A stretch of DNA of 7,183 nt from an archaeon (GTDB lineage: Archaea; Nanobdellota; Nanobdellia; Woesearchaeales; GW2011-AR9). The stretch spans positions 1 to 7,183 of the forward strand of contig JAGVMW010000034.1 in NCBI GenBank assembly GCA_020053615.1, written 5' to 3'. The position numbers and the translations under genes are program-made. The notes under the pieces are model-generated. The model did no database searches and was not told the DNA's origin. It was given only the letters and a program-made list of their open reading frames with translations. This document shows positions 1-5,607 of this stretch, piece after piece (the first letter of the stretch is position 1; each line of letters starts with the position of its first letter).

Positions 1-81
1 GAGATGCAACTATCGCATCTCAGCCCAGAAAATCACTCTCGATTTTTCTGGGCAGTGGTGATAATGGTGCTATCACTCACT
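1..81. other. Three tandem hairpins, possible structured RNA end
   Basis: Three inverted repeats follow each other with almost no spacer. Hairpin 1 (1-21) has a perfect 7-bp stem GAGATGC/GCATCTC and a 7-nt loop. Hairpin 2 (23-53) has a perfect 10-bp stem starting GCCCAGAAAA, extended by two pairs past a one-base bulge. Hairpin 3 (54-81) has AGTG-GTGATA pairing with TATCAC-T-CACT (10 bp, one bulge) and a 7-nt loop. T-runs follow at 81-85 and 97-102. This may be the 3' end of a structured RNA or the tail of a transcript entering from the left. It does not fit a tRNA: there is no T-loop and the stems are too long. The window edge prevents a firmer call. Confidence 0.35.
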
Positions 82-102
82 TTTTGGACTGTGCCGTTTT
101 TT
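54..102 (+). terminator. Hairpin 3 and T-runs, possible terminator
   Basis: The third hairpin ends in TTTTT (81-85), and a second run of six T lies at 97-102, just before the TATA box of the next gene. Archaeal termination is driven mainly by T-tracts, so these could end a transcript entering from the left. No gene is visible upstream to confirm this. Confidence 0.3.
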
Positions 103-105
103 CAT

Positions 106-120
106 AGAAACATTTATATA
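106..120 (+). promoter_or_regulatory. Archaeal BRE/TATA promoter of the REC-GGDEF gene
   Basis: TTTATATA (113-120) is preceded by the purine-rich AGAAACA (106-112), matching an archaeal TATA box with its BRE. The TATA centre is about 27 bp before the ATG at 144, so transcription should start at or next to the start codon and give a leaderless mRNA. No Shine-Dalgarno sequence is present, which fits. Confidence 0.65.
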
Positions 121-143
121 TTACTCCTATTAAATAACAACAT

Positions 144-1196
144 ATGACAATAAGCACCTCAACTGGAGAATCTCCAATTCGTGTATGCAACGGCAGACCA
201 ATTATCCGACCAACTGGAATAGATAATAAAGCAGATTATAGTATTATTGTAGTTGATGATGAAAGAGTAGCCAGAGTACCCATCGTAGCTGCATTAAGAA
301 GCGATGGTTATGAAAGAATTTATGAGGCTGGTTCTGCCAGCGAGCTAGAAAAACTATTGGAGCAAACTGACCCTGCTTTGATTCTTATGGATTTGGATTT
401 AGGAAAAAGCCCTAATGACGGATTAGAACTGATGGAAAAAATAGATGCAGAAGGAAAAACAGCTACTAATTATATTGTAGTCAGCGGTAACGCCGAAAAA
501 GAATATATGTTAAGAGCATTCCGGCAGCGCGCTATGGATTTCTTAGAAAAGCCCGTAGACCATGAAGTATTGAAGATACGAGTAGAAAAAGCTTTAGTAG
601 ATATTGAATTCAGAACTATGGCGCTTACTGATTCTATGACTAAGATTGCTAACAAAGGAACGTTCAGACAATATCTAGAACATGAGATTGCATCCTTTCC
701 TCGTAATCATCGCCAACTATCATTAGTGGTTATGGATATTGATAATTTCAAGAAATATAATGACACTTATGGTCATCTGGAAGGAGATTATGTATTAAAG
801 AAAGCAGCCAATTTCTTTCCGACACGGTTACGTCAATCTGATTTAGTAGCACGATATGGAGGAGAGGAGTTTGTTATCGTAATGCCTGAAACTCCGTTCG
901 ATAAAGCATTTACTACTTTTGGTCGCGTTTATTATAAATTTAGAAATAACTTATTTCAACCCAAAGAAAAAGTGGAAATACCAGTAACTCTTAGCGCCGG
1001 CATTTCTACTTTAGATGAAACTACTTATGATGCAATACTTCAAGGAAGAGATTTAAAAGATGCAAATGTTAGAATAGAATTTGCTGATGCTATGATACGA
1101 TGCGCTGATAATGGATTATATGAAATTAAGAGCCACGGGAAAAATGGCTGTTATCCTGGTAATTGCTTGGAAGAGTTCTATAAACCGGTGAAATAA
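144..1196 (+). CDS. REC-GGDEF response regulator, putative diguanylate cyclase
   Basis: Two-domain regulator predicted to make cyclic di-GMP from two GTP when phosphorylated. After about 33 unassigned residues comes a CheY-like receiver (about 34-140) with acidic pair D38-D39, phospho-acceptor D83, switch residues S114 and F133, and K136-P137. A helical linker leads to a GGDEF domain (about 160-348): LTD at 161-163, guanine-contact N170 and D207, metal-binding D198 in MDIDNF, active-site GGEEF at 239-243, and K329/K333 in the final segment. RQSD at 230-233 is a complete RxxD inhibitory site, five residues before GGEEF as in PleD. The 350-aa length and layout resemble WspR. No transmembrane segment is visible, so it is cytoplasmic. 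No sensor kinase, EAL or HD-GYP gene is in the window. The ATG at 144 fits the upstream TATA box. The family call is firm; in vivo activity is inferred. Its presence in a likely archaeon suggests ancient transfer from bacteria. Confidence 0.93.
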   Translation: MTISTSTGESPIRVCNGRPIIRPTGIDNKADYSIIVVDDERVARVPIVAALRSDGYERIYEAGSASELEKLLEQTDPALILMDLDLGKSPNDGLELMEKIDAEGKTATNYIVVSGNAEKEYMLRAFRQRAMDFLEKPVDHEVLKIRVEKALVDIEFRTMALTDSMTKIANKGTFRQYLEHEIASFPRNHRQLSLVVMDIDNFKKYNDTYGHLEGDYVLKKAANFFPTRLRQSDLVARYGGEEFVIVMPETPFDKAFTTFGRVYYKFRNNLFQPKEKVEIPVTLSAGISTLDETTYDAILQGRDLKDANVRIEFADAMIRCADNGLYEIKSHGKNGCYPGNCLEEFYKPVK

Positions 1197-1229
1197 TTGT
1201 CTAGTATATCTTTAGTGCTTTTTAGACAA
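1197..1229 (+). terminator. Weak hairpin after the GGDEF gene, possible terminator
   Basis: TTGTCTA (1197-1203) and TAGACAA (1223-1229) form a perfect 7-bp inverted repeat starting at the base after the stop codon. The loop is about 19 nt and ends in a run of five T (1219-1223). The T-run alone could act as a weak archaeal terminator. The long loop makes the hairpin itself uncertain. Confidence 0.25.
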
Positions 1230-1250
1230 CAGCCTGTTTGAAATAGTAAT

Positions 1251-1258
1251 CTTTTTAA
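1251..1258 (+). promoter_or_regulatory. Possible TATA box of the AlbA_2-helicase operon
   Basis: CTTTTTAA lies about 41 bp before the ATG at 1296 and is the best TATA-like match in the 99-bp gap. Transcription from it would start near 1280 and leave a leader of about 15 nt. No Shine-Dalgarno sequence precedes the ATG. The match is weaker than the box at 113-120. Confidence 0.35.
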
Positions 1259-1295
1259 CCTCTACGGTAATCTTCTTTGTAAACATCAACAAACA

Positions 1296-2609
1296 ATGAA
1301 AGAATCTGAAACATTAGAATTGAAGAAATCAACATCAGAACTGAAAGAGGGGATAATTTCTATAGCTGCAATTCTGAATAAGCATCAGAAAGGAGAACTT
1401 TATTTTGGAGTTAAGCCAAATGGACAAGTTATCGGACAATTGGTTGTGGAGAAGACCATACGAGATATCTCTAAATCAATTTCTGATCATATTGAGCCAA
1501 AAATTTTCCCAAAAATCAACGAAGTTATTTTAGACGGAAAGAAATGTGTTCAGATTGAATTCTCGGGAAAAAATGTGCCGTATTACGCACAAGGCAGAGC
1601 TTATATCAGAGTTGGAGACGAAGATAAACAATTAAGTGCCAAAGAAATCGAGAGAATAATCATAGAAAAAAATAAAGATGTGATTGCTTGGGATAAAGAA
1701 ATCTGTAAAGAAGCAAAAATAAGCGATATTAATACTCAGAAATTGAAATGGTTCTTAAAGAAAACTGGAAAAGATTTTGATACTGTGGAAAACTCTTTGA
1801 AAAAGTTAAATCTTCTTTCGCAAGGGAAATTGTTTAACACCGCAGTTATCCTTTTTGCTAAAAACCCAGAAAAATTTTTCCCGAATGCAAAATTACGTTG
1901 TGCTGTTTTTGGAGAAACAACGGCAGTTACCATTGATATGCAGGAATATGTTGGGGATTTATTTACTCTCATTGAAAAAGCGGAAAAATATATTCTTGAA
2001 AATATCCATACTGGCATGAAAGTAGAAGGGTTATATCGGGTGGATGTGCCAGAAATTGATAAAGAAGCATTTCGCGAGGCAATAATTAATGCATTCTGCC
2101 ACCGAGACTATTATCTTTACGATTCGATTAATATTGCTATCTTTAAAGATAGAGTAGAAATCAGAAGCCCCGGTCTACTGTATGGGGGATTAACAATCGA
2201 GAAAATTAAGACCGAAGAAGTTTCTGAGCGAAGGAATGAACTCTTAGCGGAAATGTTCCATCAGATTCATTTCGTAGAAAAGTGGGGAAGAGGAATTGGC
2301 CTGATTTTATCCAGAGAACCAGATACGAACTTTAAAGAGATTGGAAGGCAGTTTATTACCACTTTTAAACGTAAGGAAGTAAATGGCGGAGTAAATGAGG
2401 GAGTAAATGAGGGAGTAAATGAGGGAGTAAACTTGTTGTTGGAATCTATTCAGAAAAATCCTGGAAAAAGAATCCCTCAGCTTGCCAAAACAGTAGGTAT
2501 TCCTGCCAAGACCATTGAACGTTGGATTAAGCAGCTTAAAGAAGAAAGAAAAATAGAATTTAGGGGAAGTCCAAAGAAAGGAGGATATTGGGAAGTAATA
2601 AAAAACTGA
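1296..2609 (+). CDS. AlbA_2 (Schlafen-type) and GHKL-ATPase domain protein
   Basis: Member of the group often annotated as putative DNA-binding or ATP-binding protein (COG2865 type). The N-terminal AlbA_2 domain (about 1-120) shows the ESETLELK start, ELYFGVKPNGQVIGQ (34-48) and AYIRVGDED (102-110). The middle carries a GHKL-like ATPase half-domain (HATPase_c_4 type): EAFREAIINAFCHRDY (257-272), VEIRSPG (287-293), RRNELLAEMF (312-321) and VEKWGRGIGLI (327-337). A tetrapeptide repeat hinge (363-379) connects to a C-terminal winged-helix or HTH segment (about 380-437), with PQLAKTVGIPAKTIERWIKQL as its recognition region. The protein is probably cytoplasmic and binds nucleic acid and ATP. Exact function is unknown for the family; relatives occur as transcriptional regulators and near defence genes. 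The stop is 12 bp before the helicase ATG, so the two are probably co-transcribed. Length (437 aa) is normal and no damage is visible. Confidence 0.88.
   Translation: MKESETLELKKSTSELKEGIISIAAILNKHQKGELYFGVKPNGQVIGQLVVEKTIRDISKSISDHIEPKIFPKINEVILDGKKCVQIEFSGKNVPYYAQGRAYIRVGDEDKQLSAKEIERIIIEKNKDVIAWDKEICKEAKISDINTQKLKWFLKKTGKDFDTVENSLKKLNLLSQGKLFNTAVILFAKNPEKFFPNAKLRCAVFGETTAVTIDMQEYVGDLFTLIEKAEKYILENIHTGMKVEGLYRVDVPEIDKEAFREAIINAFCHRDYYLYDSINIAIFKDRVEIRSPGLLYGGLTIEKIKTEEVSERRNELLAEMFHQIHFVEKWGRGIGLILSREPDTNFKEIGRQFITTFKRKEVNGGVNEGVNEGVNEGVNLLLESIQKNPGKRIPQLAKTVGIPAKTIERWIKQLKEERKIEFRGSPKKGGYWEVIKN
2388..2431 (+). repeat. 12-bp tandem repeat coding for GVNE
   Basis: GGAGTAAATGAG is repeated exactly at 2388-2399, 2400-2411 and 2412-2423, with a partial fourth copy at 2424-2431. 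Each unit encodes Gly-Val-Asn-Glu in frame, giving a flexible linker between the ATPase domain and the C-terminal HTH. Similar GGVN/GGVS runs of variable length are known in this protein family. Perfect copies suggest expansion by slippage; because the unit is four codons, changes in copy number keep the frame. Confidence 0.9.
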
Positions 2610-2621
2610 ACAACGAGAAAA

Positions 2622-4547
2622 ATGCAATACAAAAACTTAACCCTAGACCCGTTCCAGGAAGAAGCTATCCAAGCTATCGAGAATAATTTTTCAGTGGTAG
2701 TCTCAGCTCCTACTGGAAGCGGAAAAACTTTAATCGCCGATTTTATTATCGGGAAACATAAAGATGACGAGAAGAGAATCATTTACACTGCGCCTATAAA
2801 AGCGTTGTCCAACCAGAAATACCACGACTTCTCTAAAGATTATGGTGAAGAAAAAGTAGGATTGATGACCGGAGATATTGTAATTAATCCCAAAGCCAAG
2901 ATTTTGATAATGACTACGGAAATTTACCGCAACATGGTCATCAGCAATGATTCAGAAGTAAAAGACGTTGCTTATGTCATATTCGACGAGATTCATTTTA
3001 TCAATGACATTGAGCGAGGATATGTATGGGAAGAATCAATTATCTACAGTCCGGAAACGGTACGCTTCCTCTGCCTTTCAGCTACGATTCCTAACGCTGA
3101 AGAATTCAGCCGCTGGATTCAAGCGATTAAGAAACATAAAGTTAGAACAGTAATATCAACGCATCGGCCAGTACCATTAGAAACCATATTCTACGATTAT
3201 GACTTAGGAATTACTCAATTAGATGTACTTAAAAAAGCAATAGAATCACCAGAATATACCCAGACTCGCTCTCGGAAAGGAAAACAGAAGTTTAAAGTTC
3301 CTGCTCCGGACCATGCTGAACTTATCAAAGAACTGGGACAGAATAAATTACCTGCAATATTTTTTATCTTCTCACGAAAAGAATGCCAGCATAAAGCGTG
3401 GGAATTAGCCCGTAAAAATTTGTTTCCTAAAGATGCTATGCTGGTGCAGAGACTAAATCGCAAGTTAGAACACGCTCCGCCTGAAATCAGCAAACTTACT
3501 TCTACACAAATTATTAAAGAGACGTTGCTGCAGGGAATCGCATTCCATCACGCTGGATTATTGCCAGTAATAAAAGAAGTAGTGGAAGAATTTTTTGCCG
3601 AGGGATTGATTCGAGTATTATACGCTACGGAAACTTTTGCAGTAGGAATTAACATGCCGGCTAAGAGTGTATGCTTTGACATCCTGCGCAAGTATGATGG
3701 GTTTAATTTCAGGATGCTTACAACTAAAGAATTCTTTCAGATGGCCGGAAGAGCCGGAAGAAGAGGGATTGATGATAAAGGCTATGCTATCAGCATGCTC
3801 TATCGCCCCAGCTTCAATTACAATGAAGTGAAGAGGGTAACGTTAAAAGATGTGGAACCAATAGAATCGCAGTTTAAATTATCCATAAATACAGTATTAA
3901 ATCTTCTTAATCAGCATACTACTGAAGAAATCGAACATATTCTTAGATTGAGTTTCTGGTCGTATCAGAAATTCGGAGAAAAATATGCTAAGATTCCGTC
4001 TAAAGTGTTAATGGCAAGATATAACAGCATAGTCAAAAGATTATACGCATATGGCTACATCAACGAAGGGCAGCTTACTGATAAAGGCAAGTTCTCCGCA
4101 AAAATTTTCTCGGATGAAATTACCGTGGGAGAGATATTTGCGACAGAAATGGTGCAATCTTTAGATGAATATCAAATTTTATTGGTACTAGCTTGTTTGG
4201 CTTATGAATACAAAGACATTGATGAGTTCAAACACCAACAGCCGAATGACCAGCTGCGCAAACTGAAGAGTATTCTAGCCAGTAATGATTATCTGTATCA
4301 TGAAAAGAAATTTAAGTCAATAGAACAAATGACGGCGTTGATATTTCCAGTATATTACGGACAGAGTTTTTTCGAAGTGATGAAGCAGAGCAGTTTTGTA
4401 GAGGGAGATTTGATTAGATTATTCTCTCAGATTCTGGATAAGATTGGGCAGATAAGAAAAGCTTCATTGGATATGCGGGTATGGAATAAGATGCAGAACT
4501 GTGAAGGAATAATTAAGAAGATGTTAGAAGGGATTTATCTGGTGTGA
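2622..4547 (+). CDS. Ski2/Mtr4/HelY-like DEIH-box RNA helicase
   Basis: Superfamily 2 ATP-dependent helicase, probably 3'-5' on RNA. Motifs in order: PFQEEAI (10-16), Walker A APTGSGKT (29-36), APIKALSNQKY (57-67), TGD (83-85), TTE (98-100), DEIH (122-125), LSATIPNAEEF (152-162), the Ski2-type RPVPLE (182-187), FIFSRKEC (248-255), AFHHAGL (307-313), ATETFAVGINMPAKSV (335-350) and QMAGRAGRRG (373-382). A winged-helix region follows (about 415-480). The end resembles a DSHCT domain: LTDKGKFSAKI (485-495), QSLDEYQILLVLACLAYEY (512-530) and EGDLIRLFSQILDKIGQIRKA (594-614). At 641 aa it is far shorter than Mtr4, Ski2 or HelY (roughly 900-1200) and has no room for the arch/KOW insertion. The ATG at 2622 leaves 12 bp after the AlbA_2 gene, suggesting an operon. 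Its last 28 bp are repeated 1044 bp downstream. Hel308 is less likely, because the C-terminal part follows the DSHCT pattern. Confidence 0.92.
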   Translation: MQYKNLTLDPFQEEAIQAIENNFSVVVSAPTGSGKTLIADFIIGKHKDDEKRIIYTAPIKALSNQKYHDFSKDYGEEKVGLMTGDIVINPKAKILIMTTEIYRNMVISNDSEVKDVAYVIFDEIHFINDIERGYVWEESIIYSPETVRFLCLSATIPNAEEFSRWIQAIKKHKVRTVISTHRPVPLETIFYDYDLGITQLDVLKKAIESPEYTQTRSRKGKQKFKVPAPDHAELIKELGQNKLPAIFFIFSRKECQHKAWELARKNLFPKDAMLVQRLNRKLEHAPPEISKLTSTQIIKETLLQGIAFHHAGLLPVIKEVVEEFFAEGLIRVLYATETFAVGINMPAKSVCFDILRKYDGFNFRMLTTKEFFQMAGRAGRRGIDDKGYAISMLYRPSFNYNEVKRVTLKDVEPIESQFKLSINTVLNLLNQHTTEEIEHILRLSFWSYQKFGEKYAKIPSKVLMARYNSIVKRLYAYGYINEGQLTDKGKFSAKIFSDEITVGEIFATEMVQSLDEYQILLVLACLAYEYKDIDEFKHQQPNDQLRKLKSILASNDYLYHEKKFKSIEQMTALIFPVYYGQSFFEVMKQSSFVEGDLIRLFSQILDKIGQIRKASLDMRVWNKMQNCEGIIKKMLEGIYLV

Positions 4548-4549
4548 AA
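4522..4549 (+). repeat. Direct repeat copy 1, helicase 3' end
   Basis: This covers the last codons (LEGIYLV), the stop and two following bases of the helicase gene. It matches 5566-5593 at 27 of 28 positions; the 23 bases from 4527 to 4549 are identical. The next 29 bp (4550-4578 and 5594-5622) still match at about 19 of 29 ungapped positions. Confidence 0.93.
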
Positions 4550-4553
4550 CGGC

Positions 4554-4874
4554 TTAAATCAGCTTAACTCCTTCTTTTATTGCCTCTTGAACAATCCCAA
4601 CAAACTTCTTCTTTCGTTCAAACTCTTCGGGGGTGTAACATAAAATATCAACAGGATAACTTAAATTCCACTTCAAATATAAAGGTGGTGAACGATCTAA
4701 TCGTTTTATTCCCCGAAACTTGTCCGAAACCAGAATCAAGTCGATATCGCTATGTTTACCTGCAGTGCCTTTGGCTTGGCTGCCGAAAAGGATCATTCTG
4801 CGTAAAGGATATTCTTTAGATATTTGCTGGGAAAAAGCAAGCAACTCTTTAATTAAAGTTCTTTTTCTATCCAC
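4554..4874 (-). CDS. MNT-type minimal nucleotidyltransferase, HEPN partner
   Basis: Small (106 aa) nucleotidyltransferase of the DNA polymerase beta superfamily. The core is ILFGSQAKGT (28-37) followed by HSDIDLILV (41-49), which gives GS-x10-DxD with metal-binding D43 and D45. A third acidic residue lies in PVDILCY (D76). In characterised MntA-HepT modules such a protein is the antitoxin and adenylylates the HEPN partner; the same role is inferred here. Translation starts at GTG (4874-4872), 6 nt after GGAGGT and inside the end of the HEPN gene (22-bp overlap), so the two are probably translationally coupled. The stop lies only 6 bp from the helicase stop on the other strand. Length is normal for the family and the catalytic residues are all present. 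Confidence 0.9.
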   Translation of the reverse strand: MDRKRTLIKELLAFSQQISKEYPLRRMILFGSQAKGTAGKHSDIDLILVSDKFRGIKRLDRSPPLYLKWNLSYPVDILCYTPEEFERKKKFVGIVQEAIKEGVKLI

Positions 4875-5224
4875 TTTAACACCTCCCCTGATAGAACTAT
4901 TAACTCTTGGGCTTTGGGCAAATCTACTTTGTCGAAAGGGGGTTCATCTCCTTCAGGATATCTTACTTCAAAATATACGGGAGTTATAATAGAACACTTA
5001 ACCACAATTTCAGAAGGAGCATTAACTTCTCTAGCCAATTTCACTAAATCATGGATTTTTAGTAAGTTGTTATGCTCCTTAAGGTATAAAGCTTTTAATC
5101 CTTTTTCTGCTGCCTGTTGGGAGAAAAATGCTGCACCGTCGTACTTCTCACCATCGAGAAGCAGTCTTGCTTTTTCCAAGTCATCTTTAGCTTGGAGCCA
5201 CCAGTTTTTAATTTCCATTTTCAT
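4853..5224 (-). CDS. HEPN domain protein of a HEPN-MNT pair
   Basis: A 123-aa all-helical HEPN protein (PF05168 type). Family features are WWLQAKDDLEKARLLL (8-23), YDGAAFFSQQAAEKGLKALYL (28-48), IHDLVKLARE (57-66) and VRYPEG (87-92). HEPN proteins paired with MNT are commonly ribonuclease toxins, but no RX4-6H catalytic motif is present: R20, R65 and R88 have no histidine at the right spacing. It may therefore be non-nucleolytic or belong to a motif-lacking subfamily. It is first in the two-gene unit and overlaps the MNT gene by 22 bp. The ATG at 5224 fits the TATA box about 28 bp upstream. A second ATG two codons in (5218) is possible. Confidence 0.9.
   Translation of the reverse strand: MKMEIKNWWLQAKDDLEKARLLLDGEKYDGAAFFSQQAAEKGLKALYLKEHNNLLKIHDLVKLAREVNAPSEIVVKCSIITPVYFEVRYPEGDEPPFDKVDLPKAQELIVLSGEVLKWIEKEL
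4881..4886 (-). promoter_or_regulatory. Ribosome binding site of the MNT gene
   Basis: The minus strand reads GGAGGT, then GTTAAA, then the GTG start. This full Shine-Dalgarno match at 6-nt spacing decides in favour of the GTG at 4874 and lies inside the HEPN coding region. Confidence 0.75.
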
Positions 5225-5245
5225 GCTAAGATAAGCAAGAGACGG

Positions 5246-5262
5246 TTTTTTATAAACCTTTC
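5246..5262 (-). promoter_or_regulatory. Archaeal BRE/TATA promoter of the HEPN-MNT unit
   Basis: On the minus strand GAAAGG (5262-5257, BRE-like) is followed by TTTATAAA (5256-5249). The TATA centre is about 28 bp from the ATG at 5224, so the transcript should be leaderless or nearly so. The promoter lies just outside the foldback element, whose end is at 5273. Confidence 0.65.
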
Positions 5263-5272
5263 TGGGAGGGGT

Positions 5273-5284
5273 AATACTTCACTA
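5273..5284 (+). repeat. Terminal inverted repeat, left
   Basis: AATACTTCACTA is the exact reverse complement of 5555-5566. The first six bases of hairpin-type alternative CTTCAC/GTGAAG (5277-5282 with 5425-5430) could compete with this pairing. Confidence 0.85.
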
Positions 5285-5288
5285 TTCT

Positions 5289-5422
5289 GAAGCACAGTGA
5301 GCATCATCAGGTCGAAATCCATTAGATAATACCACCGAGAGCGACAGGGGGAACTGCCCCCTGCGGGGATGTCGCTTCCACAATATTCACTACAAGGATT
5401 TCGAAGATGCTCACTGCGCTTC
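5289..5422. repeat. Long hairpin A of the foldback element
   Basis: The outer stem pairs 5289-5305 with 5406-5422 (16 of 17 bp, one A-C mismatch). After a 6-nt bulge on the left and one base on the right, 5312-5320 pairs perfectly with 5396-5404 (9 bp). Further in, GCGAC (5341-5345) pairs with GTCGC (5371-5375), and the tip has AGGGGG/CCCCCT (5346-5351 with 5357-5362) around loop AACTG. Confidence 0.8.
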
Positions 5423-5425
5423 TCG

Positions 5426-5551
5426 TGAAGCACTACTGTCTTCTCGCCTCTTGTTGTTCTCATTGATAGCAGACATCTCCGTAGGAGCCTTCCCTCTGTC
5501 TGCTTCGCCGTAAATGTTGCTGAGGCTCGACCTTATGACAGTAGTGCTTCA
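5426..5551. repeat. Long hairpin B of the foldback element
   Basis: The outer stem is a perfect 15-bp inverted repeat, TGAAGCACTACTGTC (5426-5440) with 5537-5551. Inner nested stems are GCCTC/GAGGC (5446-5450 with 5522-5526), CATT/AATG (5461-5464 with 5513-5516), AGCAGAC/GTCTGCT (5468-5474 with 5498-5504) and CTCC/GGAG (5477-5480 with 5484-5487). Confidence 0.8.
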
Positions 5552-5554
5552 TTT

Positions 5555-5566
5555 TAGTGAAGTATT
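5555..5566 (-). repeat. Terminal inverted repeat, right
   Basis: TAGTGAAGTATT is the exact reverse complement of 5273-5284. Its last base is also the first base of direct repeat copy 2, so the element abuts the duplicated helicase end. Confidence 0.85.
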
Positions 5567-5593
5567 GTTGGAAGGGATTTATCTGGTGTGAAA
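5566..5593 (+). repeat. Direct repeat copy 2, helicase 3' end remnant
   Basis: 27 of 28 bp are identical to 4522-4549, and the single difference is G5570 against A4526. It keeps the LEGIYLV-stop codons but has no helicase reading frame in front of it. It lies between the foldback element and the end of the convergent lipoprotein gene. Confidence 0.93.
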
Positions 5594-5607
5594 ACGCTTG
5601 AATGAAG

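Larger units (their letters stand above)
5273..5566. mobile_element. 294-bp foldback element, MITE-like or structured RNA
   Basis: A non-coding stretch bounded by perfect 12-bp terminal inverted repeats (AATACTTCACTA at 5273-5284, TAGTGAAGTATT at 5555-5566). Inside are two long hairpins (5289-5422 and 5426-5551) separated by only 3-4 nt from each other and from the terminal stem, so the whole folds as a three-way junction. The motif TGAAGCAC opens both hairpins (5288-5295, 5426-5433), and its complement closes the second exactly (5544-5551) and the first with one mismatch. G+C over 5341-5520 is 95/180 (53%), against about 37% in a 60-bp stretch of the neighbouring MNT gene. The symmetry hides the transcribed strand, if any. 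It could be a MITE mobilised in trans or a structured RNA gene. No clear target duplication flanks it, and it lacks recognisable RNase P or SRP RNA motifs. Confidence 0.6.
4550..5593. mobile_element. Putative inserted block with HEPN-MNT and foldback element
   Basis: The 1044-bp span between equivalent points of the two direct repeats contains the HEPN-MNT pair and the foldback element. An insertion that duplicates the 3' end of a gene while leaving that gene intact is typical of site-specific integration, with the repeats as attL and attR. No recombinase lies inside, so this would be a non-autonomous or decayed cassette. A local duplication of the helicase end followed by separate acquisitions would give the same picture. 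Confidence 0.35.

Noticed and set aside
1..81. tRNA or tRNA fragment
   Set aside because: There is no acceptor pairing, no T-loop sequence, and stems of up to 10-12 bp.
2388..2431. CRISPR or other non-coding repeat array
   Set aside because: The units are 12 bp, contiguous without spacers, and in frame inside a gene.
4580..5234. Plus-strand reading frames of 79, 89 and 106 aa
   Set aside because: They are antisense shadows of the MNT and HEPN genes, both of which have clear family motifs.
5304..5310. CTGATGA on the minus strand as a hammerhead ribozyme core
   Set aside because: The required GAAA and the stem II/III arrangement are not found nearby; these bases lie partly in the bulge of hairpin A.
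5221..5463. 80-aa minus-strand reading frame
   Set aside because: It lies almost wholly in the foldback element, its sequence is dictated by the inverted repeats, and it resembles no protein.
5273..5566. Foldback element as RNase P RNA or SRP RNA
   Set aside because: Size and closed ends are compatible, but I found neither the conserved RNase P core segments nor the SRP helix 8 motif on either strand.
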